Notes: generated by a model not told the origin, from the letters alone. Shown: positions 29,531-38,759, counted from the first letter of the stretch. The stretch is DNA of 64,000 nucleotides from Rhizobium sp. AC27/96 (GCF_001692325.1 NZ_LXKN01000070.1:124001-188000); one strand, 5' to 3'. Made by a program: numbers and translations.

Positions 29531-30730
29531 TCACGGTGTGGTCGTTGCCGGGACCGGCAACCGATAATCGTCCACACGACCTGCGGGCGCCGGCGCCATC
29601 TGACCCTTGTCGACCAGGAGGTCTCGTGGAGACGGCGCTGCAGCAACCGGTGCAGGGGCCGCACCCAGAAGCTGCGCGCCGCCATCGAGGTCCGGATCGG
29701 ACAGGCTCATGGGCGGCGTGCGGGTGACCTTTTCCGCCTCCGCCGCGGGCAAATTCGCCGGCTGCACGGGCAGCGGATTGCCGGTGTCGAGGCGGGTGAT
29801 ATCCGGGCTTGCCTGATCACCGAGCAGCCGTCGCGCCGATTTCTCGACATAGAAGGCAAGTTTGCGTTTGCCGGCCGGGGTCATGTTGACACCATCGGCG
29901 GTTCTGAGGCGCACCTGCTGGCCGTTGATATCGGACCCTGTCACGATGAACTCGCCGTTCTGGTCGGTAAAGCCGTCCCAGATGTCGATGAACTCGCCGC
30001 CGACGCCGGCCATCTGGCTCTGATAGAGCTGATTGAGCTTGACGGCGCTGGCCGTCAGCTGATCCGAGCCGAAGGAGGGCAGGCCGACCCAGAGCAGCGG
30101 GATGTGGCGGTTCGTGACCAGCTTGGCAAATTGCTGCACGCGCTCCTCATAGGCGAGGAACCACGGATCGGTGCCGTATTTTTCATTGAGGCCATCGCCG
30201 ATGATCTGCTGGCGATCATTGGCCCCGAGCATGACGATGACAATCGCCGGCTTCAGCTGGTCCATCATCCCGGTCAATTGCTGCGGCCAGTTGTAATAAT
30301 CCTGCCGGACAAGGCCGGAGGCGACATTGCCGCGCGTTTGGATGATGACGCCGGGCGAGGTGGAAAAAGCGTCCTCCAGCCCGGTTCCAAGGCCGCTCGC
30401 CAGAAAATCGCCGACGACGAGGATGGTTTTGGCATCCGGCAGCTTTTCCGCCGGCGGTGGTGTCTCCGGCTGGACCACAACGGGCTCGCGCGGCGGTGGC
30501 GTTGGGCGTTTGCGCGGCTGCACCTTGCGCCGTGGTGGCGGCTGTTCAACCGGCTGGTCCGGGTAGTCGGGCTCGCGCGTGCCGAACAGCATGTCGAACA
30601 GGTTTCGGCGCGGCCGTTCCTGCGCTTCGGCTGCCTTCGAGAGGCAGCCAAACGCGATGACGACGGCAAGAAATGCCGTGAGAATGACCTTCAGGGTTGC
30701 CGTGGTCGCGCGGGCAGGTCGTTCTGTCAT
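29531..30730 (-). CDS. Periplasmic SGNH/GDSL hydrolase (DUF459 type)
   Basis: A 399-residue exported protein: signal peptide (about 1-36, VILTAFLAVVIAFGCLSKAAEA), a Pro/Arg-rich linker (about 50-95), an SGNH core beginning ILVVGDFLASGLGTGLE (Gly-Asp of the first block, with the usual Ser replaced by Phe) and VIVMLGANDRQ (third block), plus GVNMTPAGKRKLAFYV (last block, normally DxxH). The tail from about 330 is Ala/Pro-rich. DUF459 proteins resemble the acetyl- or succinyl-transfer hydrolases of envelope glycans. Downstream of, and 82 bases from, a lytic transglycosylase gene, so a role in peptidoglycan or periplasmic glycan turnover is likely. Confidence 0.85.
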   Translation of the reverse strand: MTERPARATTATLKVILTAFLAVVIAFGCLSKAAEAQERPRRNLFDMLFGTREPDYPDQPVEQPPPRRKVQPRKRPTPPPREPVVVQPETPPPAEKLPDAKTILVVGDFLASGLGTGLEDAFSTSPGVIIQTRGNVASGLVRQDYYNWPQQLTGMMDQLKPAIVIVMLGANDRQQIIGDGLNEKYGTDPWFLAYEERVQQFAKLVTNRHIPLLWVGLPSFGSDQLTASAVKLNQLYQSQMAGVGGEFIDIWDGFTDQNGEFIVTGSDINGQQVRLRTADGVNMTPAGKRKLAFYVEKSARRLLGDQASPDITRLDTGNPLPVQPANLPAAEAEKVTRTPPMSLSDPDLDGGAQLLGAAPAPVAAAPSPRDLLVDKGQMAPAPAGRVDDYRLPVPATTTP

Positions 30731-30812
30731 AACTTCTTTCCGCTCACGGCCCGCGGTCGCATGAGGGTAGCTCCCCGGTGCAGCGATCCCGGAACCGATC
30801 GATGGCAGCGGC

Positions 30813-32036
30813 CTATTTGCGCAATGCCTTCAGCAGGTCCATCGAAGGTTCGCCATCCGTATCCATGCCGATGCGCTGCTGGACGGCGCTGATCGCGGCC
30901 TTCGATCCAGATCCGAAATTGCCGTCGACGACGCCGTCATAATAGCCAAGCTGCTTCAGCCGCGTCTGCAGCTCGAATTTCTGCTGCACATTCAGCGTGC
31001 CACTCGGGCGTGGCCAGGATTGCTGCATGCCGCCATAGCCGGCGATCTGGTCGGCAAGCAAGCCAACGGCGAGAGCATAGCTGTCGGATGCGTTGTAGCG
31101 CTTGATGGTGAAGAAGTTGCCGGTCATCAGGAAGCCGGGGCCATTCGGCCCGCCGGGCATCTTCAGCTGCGCCCGATCGGAGGTGAGCCGGAAGCCCTTG
31201 CCATTGGGACGCACGAAGCCGAGAGCCGTCCATTGGGCGATCGTGTGGGTCTTGCCGGCCTGTGCGCTGCCGCCAGGTGGTACGACCACTTCGTAGCCCC
31301 ATGTGCGGCCAGTTTCCCAGCCGTTCTTGGCAAGCAGATTGGCGGTTGTCGCCAGCGCATCAGGAATGGAATTCCAGATATCGGCATGGCCGCTGCCGTC
31401 GGCGTCGACGGCATAGAGCAGGTAGCTGGAGGGGATGAACTGGGTATGGCCCATGGCGCCAGCCCAGGAGCCGTTCAGTTCCTTGCGCGAGACATCACCC
31501 TTCTGGAGGATTTTCAGCGCGGCGACCAGCTGCTTCTTGGCGTAACTGGCGCGTTTTGGATCGGCATAGGCAAGTGTCGCCAGTGCACGGGGTACGTAGT
31601 GCAATCGATCGTTTTTGGTGAGGACCGCGCCATAGTTCGATTCCATCGACCAGATGGCCAGCATGATATTTCGATCGACGCCGAAGTGCTGCTCGAGCGT
31701 GCGAAGCGTGGCCCCATACTTGACCGCCATTTTCCGGCCAATATCCACGGTATAGGGATTGACACGGGAGTCGAGGTAATCCCAGATTTGGGACTTGAAT
31801 TCCGGTTGGTACTGCGCTTTTTCGAGGACCGTGGGGTCGGGGTCCGTCACGCCGGCAAATGCATCGCGATAGGTCGATTGTGTGATGCCGCTCTTTGCGG
31901 CGGTAGCATAGAAGCCCGCGATCCATTTTTGGAACCCTGGGTCAGCATTGGCGTTAACGGGAGCGAGTCCCGCAAAGGCACCGAGCGCGAGCGCCAGAGC
32001 GAGACCACGAAGGGAGTTTTTGCGGTTTGCAGTCAT
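30813..32036 (-). CDS. MltB-type lytic murein transglycosylase with peptidoglycan-binding domain
   Basis: A 407-residue secreted enzyme. Signal peptide at about 1-31 (LALALALGAFAGLAPVNANA); SLT-2/MltB catalytic domain with catalytic Glu132 in IWSMESNYG; GAMGHTQFIPSSYL and a C-terminal PG_binding_1 repeat (about 345-405, LQTRLKQLGYYDGVVDGNFG). It cleaves the beta-1,4 bond of peptidoglycan to give 1,6-anhydro-muropeptides. It is the first gene of a two-gene unit with the SGNH hydrolase. A divergent galU gene lies 202 bases upstream. Confidence 0.93.
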   Translation of the reverse strand: MTANRKNSLRGLALALALGAFAGLAPVNANADPGFQKWIAGFYATAAKSGITQSTYRDAFAGVTDPDPTVLEKAQYQPEFKSQIWDYLDSRVNPYTVDIGRKMAVKYGATLRTLEQHFGVDRNIMLAIWSMESNYGAVLTKNDRLHYVPRALATLAYADPKRASYAKKQLVAALKILQKGDVSRKELNGSWAGAMGHTQFIPSSYLLYAVDADGSGHADIWNSIPDALATTANLLAKNGWETGRTWGYEVVVPPGGSAQAGKTHTIAQWTALGFVRPNGKGFRLTSDRAQLKMPGGPNGPGFLMTGNFFTIKRYNASDSYALAVGLLADQIAGYGGMQQSWPRPSGTLNVQQKFELQTRLKQLGYYDGVVDGNFGSGSKAAISAVQQRIGMDTDGEPSMDLLKALRK

Positions 32037-32168
32037 CTACAGCCTTGTCCATCAATCGTTGGATTTCGGTGCGGCGAAGCAGGTAGCGTTCGCCGAAGCA
32101 TGACACTAGGGGAACGAAGTCAACAAATTCTTTACCATGGAAGCCGGGTTCAGTCATTATTTGCAAAA

Positions 32169-32190
32169 CAGTAGCAAATTTAATCTACTG
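32169..32190. promoter_or_regulatory. Dyad in the mltB/galU divergent region
   Basis: CAGTAG (32169-32174) and CTACTG (32185-32190) form a perfect inverted repeat with a 10-base AT-rich spacer, centred about 60 bases before galU. A candidate operator; the binding protein is unknown. Confidence 0.3.
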
Positions 32191-32238
32191 ACCTTGAGAT
32201 TGGCTCGGCGCCAGCGATTTAATGCCCAGGAGGTATGA

Positions 32239-33126
32239 GTGGGACAGCATAAGAAGGTGCGTAAGGCAGTATTTCCGGTTGCCGGACTAGGGACGCGGTT
32301 CTTGCCGGCGACCAAGGCCGTGCCGAAGGAAATGCTCACCGTCGTCGACAAGCCGGTGATCCAATACGTCGTCGATGAGGCGATGGAAGCGGGCATCGAG
32401 CATTTCGTGTTCGTAACGGGCCGCAGCAAGCACGTCATCGAGGATTATTTCGACATCCAGTTCGAGCTTGAGCACACGCTGCGCCAGCGCAACAAGAATG
32501 CCGAGCTGTCGCTGTTGAACGGCCTGCTGCCAAAGGCCGGCACGGCCAGCTTCACGCGCCAGCAGGAGCCGCTTGGCCTTGGCCACGCCGTCTGGTGCGC
32601 CCGCGAAATCGTCGGCGACGAGCCTTTCGCGCTGCTGTTGCCTGATATGGTCATGCGGGCCGAAAAGGGCTGCATGAAGGGCATGATCGAGCTCTACGAG
32701 CAAAGCGGTGGCAATGTCATCGCCGTCGAGGAATGCGCTCCGGACCAGACCCATAAATACGGTATCGTCGGCGTTGGCGAAACGATCGGCAACGGTTTCC
32801 GTATCACCGAAATGGTGGAGAAGCCGGCCAAGGGTACGGCTCCGTCCAACTTCTTCATCAATGGCCGCTATATCCTGCAGCCGGAAATCTTCCGCATTCT
32901 CGAAAGCCAGGAGCGCGGTGCGGGCAACGAGATCCAGCTGACCGACGGCATGCTGAAGCTTGCGCAGACGCAGGATTTTGCCGGTTATCATTTCCAGGGT
33001 CAGACTTTCGACTGTGGCGCCAAGGATGGCTTCATCCTCGCCAACGTCGCTTTCGCGCTTTCGCGTGCGGATATCCGTCCAACGATCGAGGACGAGCTGA
33101 AGGCACTGATCGCGGCCTTGAAATAA
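32239..33126 (+). CDS. galU: UTP-glucose-1-phosphate uridylyltransferase
   Basis: A 295-residue nucleotidyltransferase with the signature PVAGLGTRFLPATKAVPKEM (about 13-32), GLGHAVWCA, EECAPDQTHKYGIV, and DCGAKDGF near the C-terminus. It makes UDP-glucose for exopolysaccharide, cyclic glucan and LPS; the rhizobial name exoN is sometimes used. The GTG at 32239 is the start; AGGAGG lies five bases upstream and no in-frame ATG fits. A terminator hairpin follows (33152-33179). Confidence 0.95.
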   Translation: MGQHKKVRKAVFPVAGLGTRFLPATKAVPKEMLTVVDKPVIQYVVDEAMEAGIEHFVFVTGRSKHVIEDYFDIQFELEHTLRQRNKNAELSLLNGLLPKAGTASFTRQQEPLGLGHAVWCAREIVGDEPFALLLPDMVMRAEKGCMKGMIELYEQSGGNVIAVEECAPDQTHKYGIVGVGETIGNGFRITEMVEKPAKGTAPSNFFINGRYILQPEIFRILESQERGAGNEIQLTDGMLKLAQTQDFAGYHFQGQTFDCGAKDGFILANVAFALSRADIRPTIEDELKALIAALK

Positions 33127-33151
33127 GCTCTCGAACGTTCGGGAAAAAACG

Positions 33152-33188
33152 ATGGGGCTCGGCATTTGCCGGGCCTCATTTCGTTTGG
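33152..33188 (+). terminator. Terminator after galU
   Basis: A 12-bp stem (33152-33163 with 33168-33179, two G-U pairs), loop ATTT, followed by a TTCGTTT tract. Confidence 0.65.
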
Positions 33189-33242
33189 GTGGAGAGATTG
33201 TGCCGGATCAAGGTGTCGGGTGGGGAATTGTCCAGCCGGCTA

Positions 33243-34763
33243 TCAGCGCTTCACCGTCAATCCAACGCCGGCCTGGAGCTGATGCGTATCGTCGCCGGCC
33301 TTTCGGGTGGTCAGCTGATAGCCGAAATTGCCTGTGAGATCGAGGTAGCGGTTGATCCCCCAGGTCAGGCCGAGGGCCGCGTCATATTCGGTCTCATCGG
33401 CCGCACTGCCGTTGGAAGGATAGTCGCGCCAGATCGTGCCGCCCGTCGCTTTGGCGGTGAGGTCATCGCGCAATTGGTGGCTAATTGTACTCGTCAGCTG
33501 GTAGGCGGTGTAGCCGCTCAGGCCGGCCGTGGTGGATGGCTGAACCGTGGTTGAAAGGCCGATACTGACATCCGTTCCGCGCTGCGGCGACCAGGCGAGA
33601 CTACCGTCGATGGTCGGTGAGTCGACTGAAGCCAAGCGTGAATCGTCGAATTGCGTGTGCTGATAGCCAAAGCCCAGCTCGCCTTTCAGCTTTTCGCCGA
33701 GATCGAGTTCGACGCCGGCCTTGCCGCCGTAGCCCTGGTTCGAACGGGCATAGCCGTTGCTGTCACGCGTCTCATCGTAGACAGCGCGACCAAGATCGAC
33801 TTCGACGAAGGGAATGATCGCCGGTGACAGCTCATAGCCGATACGCCCGCGCCATGTGCCGGCGGTCTGGTTGCGGTCGCTGAGCGTGACCTGGGTTCCA
33901 TCCGAGAGCACGGCATCCGAATAGACCGTGCGGGTCAACGCGACTGCCGTCGTGCCGCGTAGCAGGCCGAAATCGCGCTCCAGCGACAGTCCTGTCGTGA
34001 ACTGATTCACGGCGGATTGTTTGGAGGCGCCGGCAATGGCGTTCGGGTCGCTGGTATCCTCACGGAAGAACTGATAGCCGGCCGTTATATGCGCTGTCGT
34101 GTCGGCGGGGAGGTCGAGGCGCAGATCCGCATTGAGGTTGATCGTCGGCTTCTCTTCACCCGTGCCGCTGATATTCTTCTGCCAGACGCCCTCGCCGGTG
34201 ATGGTCAGCGCGTGGCGATCCCAGTCCGACGTCAACGTGCTGCGCAGATCCGTCTGCAGGAAGCTGCGGTTGTCCTCGACGGAGCCGGTGCGGTCGCGTT
34301 CGATATTGATCGACTGATTGACCGAAGGGCGCAGGGTGAAGGTGCCGAGCGGTATGCCCTGGGCTTCCGCGCGGTCCGGATGCTGGCGCGTTCTCAGGCC
34401 ATCGACGGTGGATTCCGGCAGGTTGACGCGGCGCATGTCGTTGTCGAGCGTCGAGCCGGTGGTTGTGGGGTCGACGCCATCAAGGCGAAGGCGCATATTC
34501 GGCGGCCCATCCGCATTGGTGGTAGCGGCCTGATTTGCTGGCGGCGCCGTCTGCGCGTCGGTGGCAGGTGCTGCAGCCGAGTCGGTCGTCGTGGCAGGCG
34601 TCGAGACCGCGGATGTATCGTCGGGGTCCTGGCCGGGCGGCAGGGATTGTGCGTTAACGGACATCGGCGCGGCGCATACGACGCCCCAGCCAAGCACGGC
34701 GGATGTCGCCCATGCTGTCAGCCGGAGGGCATTTTTACCCGCCTTTTTCTTGCCGATGTTCAT
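33243..34763 (-). CDS. Outer-membrane beta-barrel protein
   Basis: A 506-residue exported protein. Signal peptide to about residue 39 (ending SVNAQS), a Pro/Ala/Thr-rich linker (about 40-85), then alternating hydrophobic/polar strands typical of an OmpA/BBP2-type barrel (for example GKAGVELDLGEKLKGELGFGY and the C-terminal LDLTGNFGYQLTTRK..GVGLTVKR). Probably a surface or polysaccharide-export-associated barrel of the 'outer membrane beta-barrel' family found in rhizobia. It lies between galU and kpsF. Specific function unknown. Confidence 0.75.
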   Translation of the reverse strand: MNIGKKKAGKNALRLTAWATSAVLGWGVVCAAPMSVNAQSLPPGQDPDDTSAVSTPATTTDSAAAPATDAQTAPPANQAATTNADGPPNMRLRLDGVDPTTTGSTLDNDMRRVNLPESTVDGLRTRQHPDRAEAQGIPLGTFTLRPSVNQSINIERDRTGSVEDNRSFLQTDLRSTLTSDWDRHALTITGEGVWQKNISGTGEEKPTINLNADLRLDLPADTTAHITAGYQFFREDTSDPNAIAGASKQSAVNQFTTGLSLERDFGLLRGTTAVALTRTVYSDAVLSDGTQVTLSDRNQTAGTWRGRIGYELSPAIIPFVEVDLGRAVYDETRDSNGYARSNQGYGGKAGVELDLGEKLKGELGFGYQHTQFDDSRLASVDSPTIDGSLAWSPQRGTDVSIGLSTTVQPSTTAGLSGYTAYQLTSTISHQLRDDLTAKATGGTIWRDYPSNGSAADETEYDAALGLTWGINRYLDLTGNFGYQLTTRKAGDDTHQLQAGVGLTVKR

Positions 34764-34959
34764 TTTGTCTATGTCTGACCTTGCTGGAAAAGCACTAAAT
34801 CCTTACCCAAGTGTAAAGCCGTGTGGTTAACGCTTGGTTGCTAAAGAGTTACGGCGAGATGCTATCGGTAATATTATCCAGGCCCAGCAAAAGCCCGTCA
34901 CCGTCGGCATAAGTCGATCTTTGGTGGACAGAATTGCAGAAAAGCGTTAGGCCTCGCTC

Positions 34960-35955
34960 ATGAATAAGAGAGCTGTGAGACTCATCGAGAACGGTGCGAT
35001 CGAATCCGCAATGAGGACGATCGAGACCGAGAGACGGGGCCTTGAGGCGCTGGAACGTGCATTGGCCAATGGTTTGGCCGGGCCTTTCAGCCGCGCGGTG
35101 GAGATCATCGGCGATATCAAGGGCCGCGTCGTCATCACTGGTGTCGGCAAGAGCGGCCATATCGGCAACAAGCTCGCCGCAAGCCTGGCTTCCACCGGAA
35201 CGCCGGCGTTCTTCGTGCACCCGGTCGAGGCCAATCATGGCGATCTCGGCATGATCACGCAGGATGATGTCATCATTGCCATCTCGTGGGGCGGCGAAAG
35301 CGCCGAGCTGCGCGGCATCATCAGCTATTCGCGCCGCTTCTCGATCCCGATGATTTCCATCACCGCGGGCGAGACGTCAACGCTGGCGCGTGAGTCCGAT
35401 GTGGTGCTGCTGCTGCCCAAGGAGCAGGAAGCCTGTCCGCATGGGCTGGCGCCGACCACGTCGACAATGCTGCAGCTTGCGATCGGCGATGCGCTCACCG
35501 TGGCGCTGCTGGAAGCGCGTGGCTTCACCGCCGAGGATTTCCGTACCTTCCATCCTGGCGGAAAGCTGGGCGCCAGCCTCTCACATGTCGCCGATATCAT
35601 GCACAAGGGCGATAGCGTGCCTCTCGTCAAGCTTGGTACCGGCATGCGCGAAGCCGTGACGACTTTGGCGAAAATGCGCTTTGGCTGCGTCGGCGTCGTC
35701 GATGATGACGGCTGCCTCTGCGGTATCGTCACCGATGGCGATATTGCCCGCAATCTTGGTTCCAGCCTCGCGGAGATGCTGGTGGACGAAGTGATGACGC
35801 GCAATCCGAAGACGGTCAAGGAAACGACGCTGGCGACCGGCGCGATGGCCGTGCTCAATCGTCACAACATTTCCGCGCTCATTGTCGTCGATGATGGGCA
35901 GCGACCGGTCGGGATCGTCCACTTCCACGATCTGCTGCGGATCGGCGTCGCCTGA
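34960..35955 (+). CDS. kpsF: KpsF/GutQ-type D-arabinose-5-phosphate isomerase
   Basis: A 331-residue enzyme: SIS domain (about 40-175, TGVGKSGHIGNKLAASLASTGTP, HPVEANHGDLG, ISWGGESAEL) followed by two CBS domains (about 210-330, DIMHKGDSVPLV and MTRNPKTVKET). It interconverts ribulose-5-phosphate and arabinose-5-phosphate, the first step of Kdo synthesis for LPS. Start ATG at 34960. The neighbouring galU and barrel genes fit an envelope-polysaccharide neighbourhood. Confidence 0.93.
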   Translation: MNKRAVRLIENGAIESAMRTIETERRGLEALERALANGLAGPFSRAVEIIGDIKGRVVITGVGKSGHIGNKLAASLASTGTPAFFVHPVEANHGDLGMITQDDVIIAISWGGESAELRGIISYSRRFSIPMISITAGETSTLARESDVVLLLPKEQEACPHGLAPTTSTMLQLAIGDALTVALLEARGFTAEDFRTFHPGGKLGASLSHVADIMHKGDSVPLVKLGTGMREAVTTLAKMRFGCVGVVDDDGCLCGIVTDGDIARNLGSSLAEMLVDEVMTRNPKTVKETTLATGAMAVLNRHNISALIVVDDGQRPVGIVHFHDLLRIGVA

Positions 35956-36414
35956 TCAGATCGGCTCGACCGTAAGCTCGCGGCCGTTGCTGGCGACGAC
36001 TTTCACGCGCGTACCAACGGGCAGATCCGGGCCCGTGACTGTCCAATAGGTATCGTTGAGGCGGATGCGTCCGCGGCCCTCGGCGATGGGCTCACCGAGC
36101 GTTGCCGTGCGTCCGACAAGGCTTGCACCACGCTGGTTCAGGAAGGGCTCGTCGGTCACCTGGTTGTTGTTATAGACATAACGCCGCCCGAGCAGGGTGA
36201 CGATGACGGCTGCTGCTGCAAAGACCAGCCACTGCACTTGCCAGATCCAGAAGGCGTCATCCCAGAACAGTAGCGATAACGCCCCGACGATGATGCCGGC
36301 CAGACCGATCCAGACGAGGAAGAAGCCCGGCAATATCAACTCGGCGGCGAGCAGTACCAATCCCAGCAGCCACCAGCTCCAGGGACCGAGTTCCACGACG
36401 AGATTGTCGAACAT
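35956..36414 (-). CDS. NfeD family membrane protein
   Basis: A 152-residue protein with a short N-terminus, three to four transmembrane helices (WSWWLLGLVLLAAELILPGFF, IGLAGIIVGALSLLFW, VQWLVFAAAAVIVTLLG) and a C-terminal OB-fold (about 95-152, LVGRTATLGEPIAEGRGRIRLNDTYW). NfeD proteins pair with stomatin-like SPFH proteins. GGGAGAG precedes the ATG at 36414, two bases past the stop of the upstream QmcA-like gene; this places both in one operon, the usual pairing. Confidence 0.9.
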   Translation of the reverse strand: MFDNLVVELGPWSWWLLGLVLLAAELILPGFFLVWIGLAGIIVGALSLLFWDDAFWIWQVQWLVFAAAAVIVTLLGRRYVYNNNQVTDEPFLNQRGASLVGRTATLGEPIAEGRGRIRLNDTYWTVTGPDLPVGTRVKVVASNGRELTVEPI

Positions 36415-36415
36415 C

Positions 36416-37432
36416 TTAGCTCTCCCGAGGGGCCAGCGGATTGACCGAAGGCGTGGTGCGGACCGTGTTCGTGCGCGGCCGTGAAGGCTGCGCTGCGCCG
36501 TTGCCGTCGCCATTGTCGCCGAAGACTTCGCGGGCGATGGCGCCGATGCCGCCGAGCGAACCGATGAGGGAGCTGGCTTCCATCGGCATCAGCACGATCT
36601 TCGAGTTGCTGGCCGAACCGATCGACGTCAGGGCCTCGGTGTATTTCTGCGCGACGAAGTAGTTGATGGCCTGCACATTACCCTCTGCAATGGCTTCGGA
36701 CACCATGCGGGTCGCCTTTGCTTCGGCCTCTGCGAGACGTTCGCGGGCTTCGGCGTTGCGGAACGCTGCCTCGCGCTGGCCTTCGGCCTGAAGCACCGCC
36801 GATTGCTTTGCGCCCTCGGCGCGCAGGATCTGCGCGGCACGCAAGCCTTCCGCCTCGAGAATCTGGGCACGCTTTTCACGCTCGGCCTTCATCTGCCGGC
36901 CCATGGCGTCAACCAGATCCTTCGGCGGCTGGATATCCTTGATTTCGACGCGCGTCACTTTGATGCCCCAGGGCTCGACAGCTTCGTCGACGACGCGCAG
37001 CAGCCGCTCGTTGATGGCGTCGCGGTTGGACAGAAGCTCATCGAGGTCCATCGAACCCATGACGGAACGAATATTGGTTTTGGTGAGGTTGAGGATCGCG
37101 CTTTCGAGATTGGTGATCTGATAGGCGGCCTGCGCCGCATTCAGCACCTGGAAGAAGGCGACCGCGTCGGCGGAGACGCTGGCATTGTCCTTGGTGATGA
37201 CCTCCTGCGTCGGAACGGCGAGCACCTGCTCCATCACGTTCATCCTAACACCGATCGTTTCGATGAAGGGCACGATCAGATTGAGGCCCGGCTCCAATGT
37301 GCGGATGTAGCGGCCGAAGCGCTGGATTGTATAACGATAGCCCTGCGGCACCGTCTTGATCCCTGCAAACAGCACCAGGATGACCAAGACCACCAGGGCG
37401 ACCACGACGATGCTGAAACCACCGACTACCAT
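36416..37432 (-). CDS. qmcA: SPFH/Band 7 stomatin-like protein (QmcA/HflK-like)
   Basis: A 338-residue membrane-anchored protein: one N-terminal helix (about 4-25, VVVALVVLVILVLF), a Band 7/SPFH domain (about 29-190, VPQGYRYTIQRFGRYIRTLEPGLNLIVP), a long coiled coil (about 190-260, rich in EAE/AEA), and a Gly/Ala tail. It assembles large microdomain rings and works with NfeD in membrane organisation and quality control. GGAGG six bases before the ATG at 37432 sets the start. First gene of the qmcA-nfeD unit. Confidence 0.92.
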   Translation of the reverse strand: MVVGGFSIVVVALVVLVILVLFAGIKTVPQGYRYTIQRFGRYIRTLEPGLNLIVPFIETIGVRMNVMEQVLAVPTQEVITKDNASVSADAVAFFQVLNAAQAAYQITNLESAILNLTKTNIRSVMGSMDLDELLSNRDAINERLLRVVDEAVEPWGIKVTRVEIKDIQPPKDLVDAMGRQMKAEREKRAQILEAEGLRAAQILRAEGAKQSAVLQAEGQREAAFRNAEARERLAEAEAKATRMVSEAIAEGNVQAINYFVAQKYTEALTSIGSASNSKIVLMPMEASSLIGSLGGIGAIAREVFGDNGDGNGAAQPSRPRTNTVRTTPSVNPLAPRES

Positions 37433-37752
37433 TGAATTCCTCCATGGACGCGCTCGCGGAATGCGAGCCTCTCGCGTCAGGTAAAGCACTGCCGTGTCGT
37501 TTCGGCGTCTTCGGTCGAAAACGCATCATGGCAGCTCAATCAGATGTGGTGGGTTAGCATGTTCTCGGCAAGGGAGGAATGGGTAGACGGGCTGGACTGC
37601 CCGATCAGCCACAAGTTGTTGCAGCGGATCAATCAATCGCGATCCGGCCCTTGCGCCTCGCTGTTGATATTCATACTTTATAAGAGAATTTTTCGGGTCA
37701 GCTGCCGCGCAGCCTTTCGATCCCAACTGCCGCGCATGGTCAGGGTGAAGCA

Positions 37753-38661
37753 ATGAATATCGATAGGACTTTACGGTCGGTCGTAGCCGTCCATGCCTCA
37801 ATTCCGGAAGACGCCTTCACGGCGACGACGCTGGGCACCCGCAGGGAAGGCAACGGCGTCGTCATCCGGGGAAACGGCTTGGTGCTGACGATCGGCTACC
37901 TCATCACCGAGGCCGAAGAGGTCTGGCTGACGACGAGCAATGGCCGGGTAGTGCCCGGGCATGCGCTCGCCTATGATCAGGAAACCGGGTTTGGCCTTGT
38001 GCAGGCGCTCGGCCCGCTCGACGTCCCGGCGCTGGAATTCGGCGATGCCGACAAGGCCGAGATCGGTGATCCGGTCGTGATTGCCGATGGTATCGGTCAG
38101 GTCGTCGAGGCAAAGATCGTCGCCAAGCAGGAGTTTGCGGGTTACTGGGAATATCTGCTCGATGAGGCGATTTTCGTCGCACCTGCGCATCCTTCGTGGG
38201 GTGGCGCTGCTCTGGTGGATGAGGACGGCAAGCTTCTGGGTGTCGGGTCGCTGCACCTGCAGATGGCGACCCAGAATGGTGAAGGCGCCGATATCAACAT
38301 GATCGTGCCGATCAACCTGCTGACGCCCATTCTCGACGACCTGATCAAGCGCGGCCGCGTCAACAAGCCGCCAAGGCCCTGGCTCGGGGCTTTCTCGGCC
38401 GAAAGCAATGGTGAGGTCGTTGTCATGAGCGTGACGGAAGGCGGCCCGGCCGCTCAGGCGGGCTTGCGGCGCGGCGATGTCATTTCGGAGATCCGCGACG
38501 CGGAAGTCGACGGCTTGGCCGACTTCTATCGCAAGATATGGGAGAGCGGGCCGGCCGGCGCCGAGATCCCGCTGCGCGTGCTGCGCAATGGCCGCGAAGC
38601 CTGGTTGCGCATCAAATCCGCCGATCGCGGCAGCTTCCTCAAGAAGCCGCAGCTGCAATAG
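37753..38661 (+). CDS. HtrA/S1C-like protein with PDZ domain, catalytic residues lost
   Basis: A 302-residue protein with trypsin-like (about 1-190) and PDZ (about 215-295, GVVVMSVTEGGPAAQAGLRRGDVI) domains, as in DegP relatives. The three catalytic positions differ: His is Tyr49 (TIGYLI where DegP has TNNHVV), Asp is Gly79 (ETGFGL for SDIAL), and the GNSGGA block reads PSWGGAA with Ser148 displaced. There is also no signal peptide. It is therefore probably a non-proteolytic scaffold that binds C-terminal peptides in the cytoplasm. Gap 37433-37752 (320 bp) holds only the upstream regions of this gene and qmcA; no clear feature seen. Confidence 0.72.
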   Translation: MNIDRTLRSVVAVHASIPEDAFTATTLGTRREGNGVVIRGNGLVLTIGYLITEAEEVWLTTSNGRVVPGHALAYDQETGFGLVQALGPLDVPALEFGDADKAEIGDPVVIADGIGQVVEAKIVAKQEFAGYWEYLLDEAIFVAPAHPSWGGAALVDEDGKLLGVGSLHLQMATQNGEGADINMIVPINLLTPILDDLIKRGRVNKPPRPWLGAFSAESNGEVVVMSVTEGGPAAQAGLRRGDVISEIRDAEVDGLADFYRKIWESGPAGAEIPLRVLRNGREAWLRIKSADRGSFLKKPQLQ

Positions 38662-38670
38662 AGCCTCTCC

Positions 38671-38759
38671 GTTTTTCTTCGAATCGCGAAGACGCTCTGT
38701 TTCTTGCTTTTTCACGCATTCCGGACGGAAAACCGCTGCGCACTTTTCCTGGAAATGCT
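38671..38759. repeat. RIME-like palindromic repeat, copy 2
   Basis: About 89 bp, largely the same sequence as copy 1 at 9451-9537 (shared blocks include GAATCG.GAA, GCTCTNTTTCTTG, CCGGACGGAAAACC and TTTTCCTGGAAATGCT). The 3' half is palindromic (38716-38757). Between a plus-strand gene and the end of hemH, so it could serve as a bidirectional transcription barrier. Confidence 0.75.

Noticed and set aside
37544..37756. 70-codon frame upstream of the HtrA-like gene
   Set aside because: No SD, uneven composition and no end signal; it overlaps the start of the HtrA-like gene. Could be real but nothing supports it.
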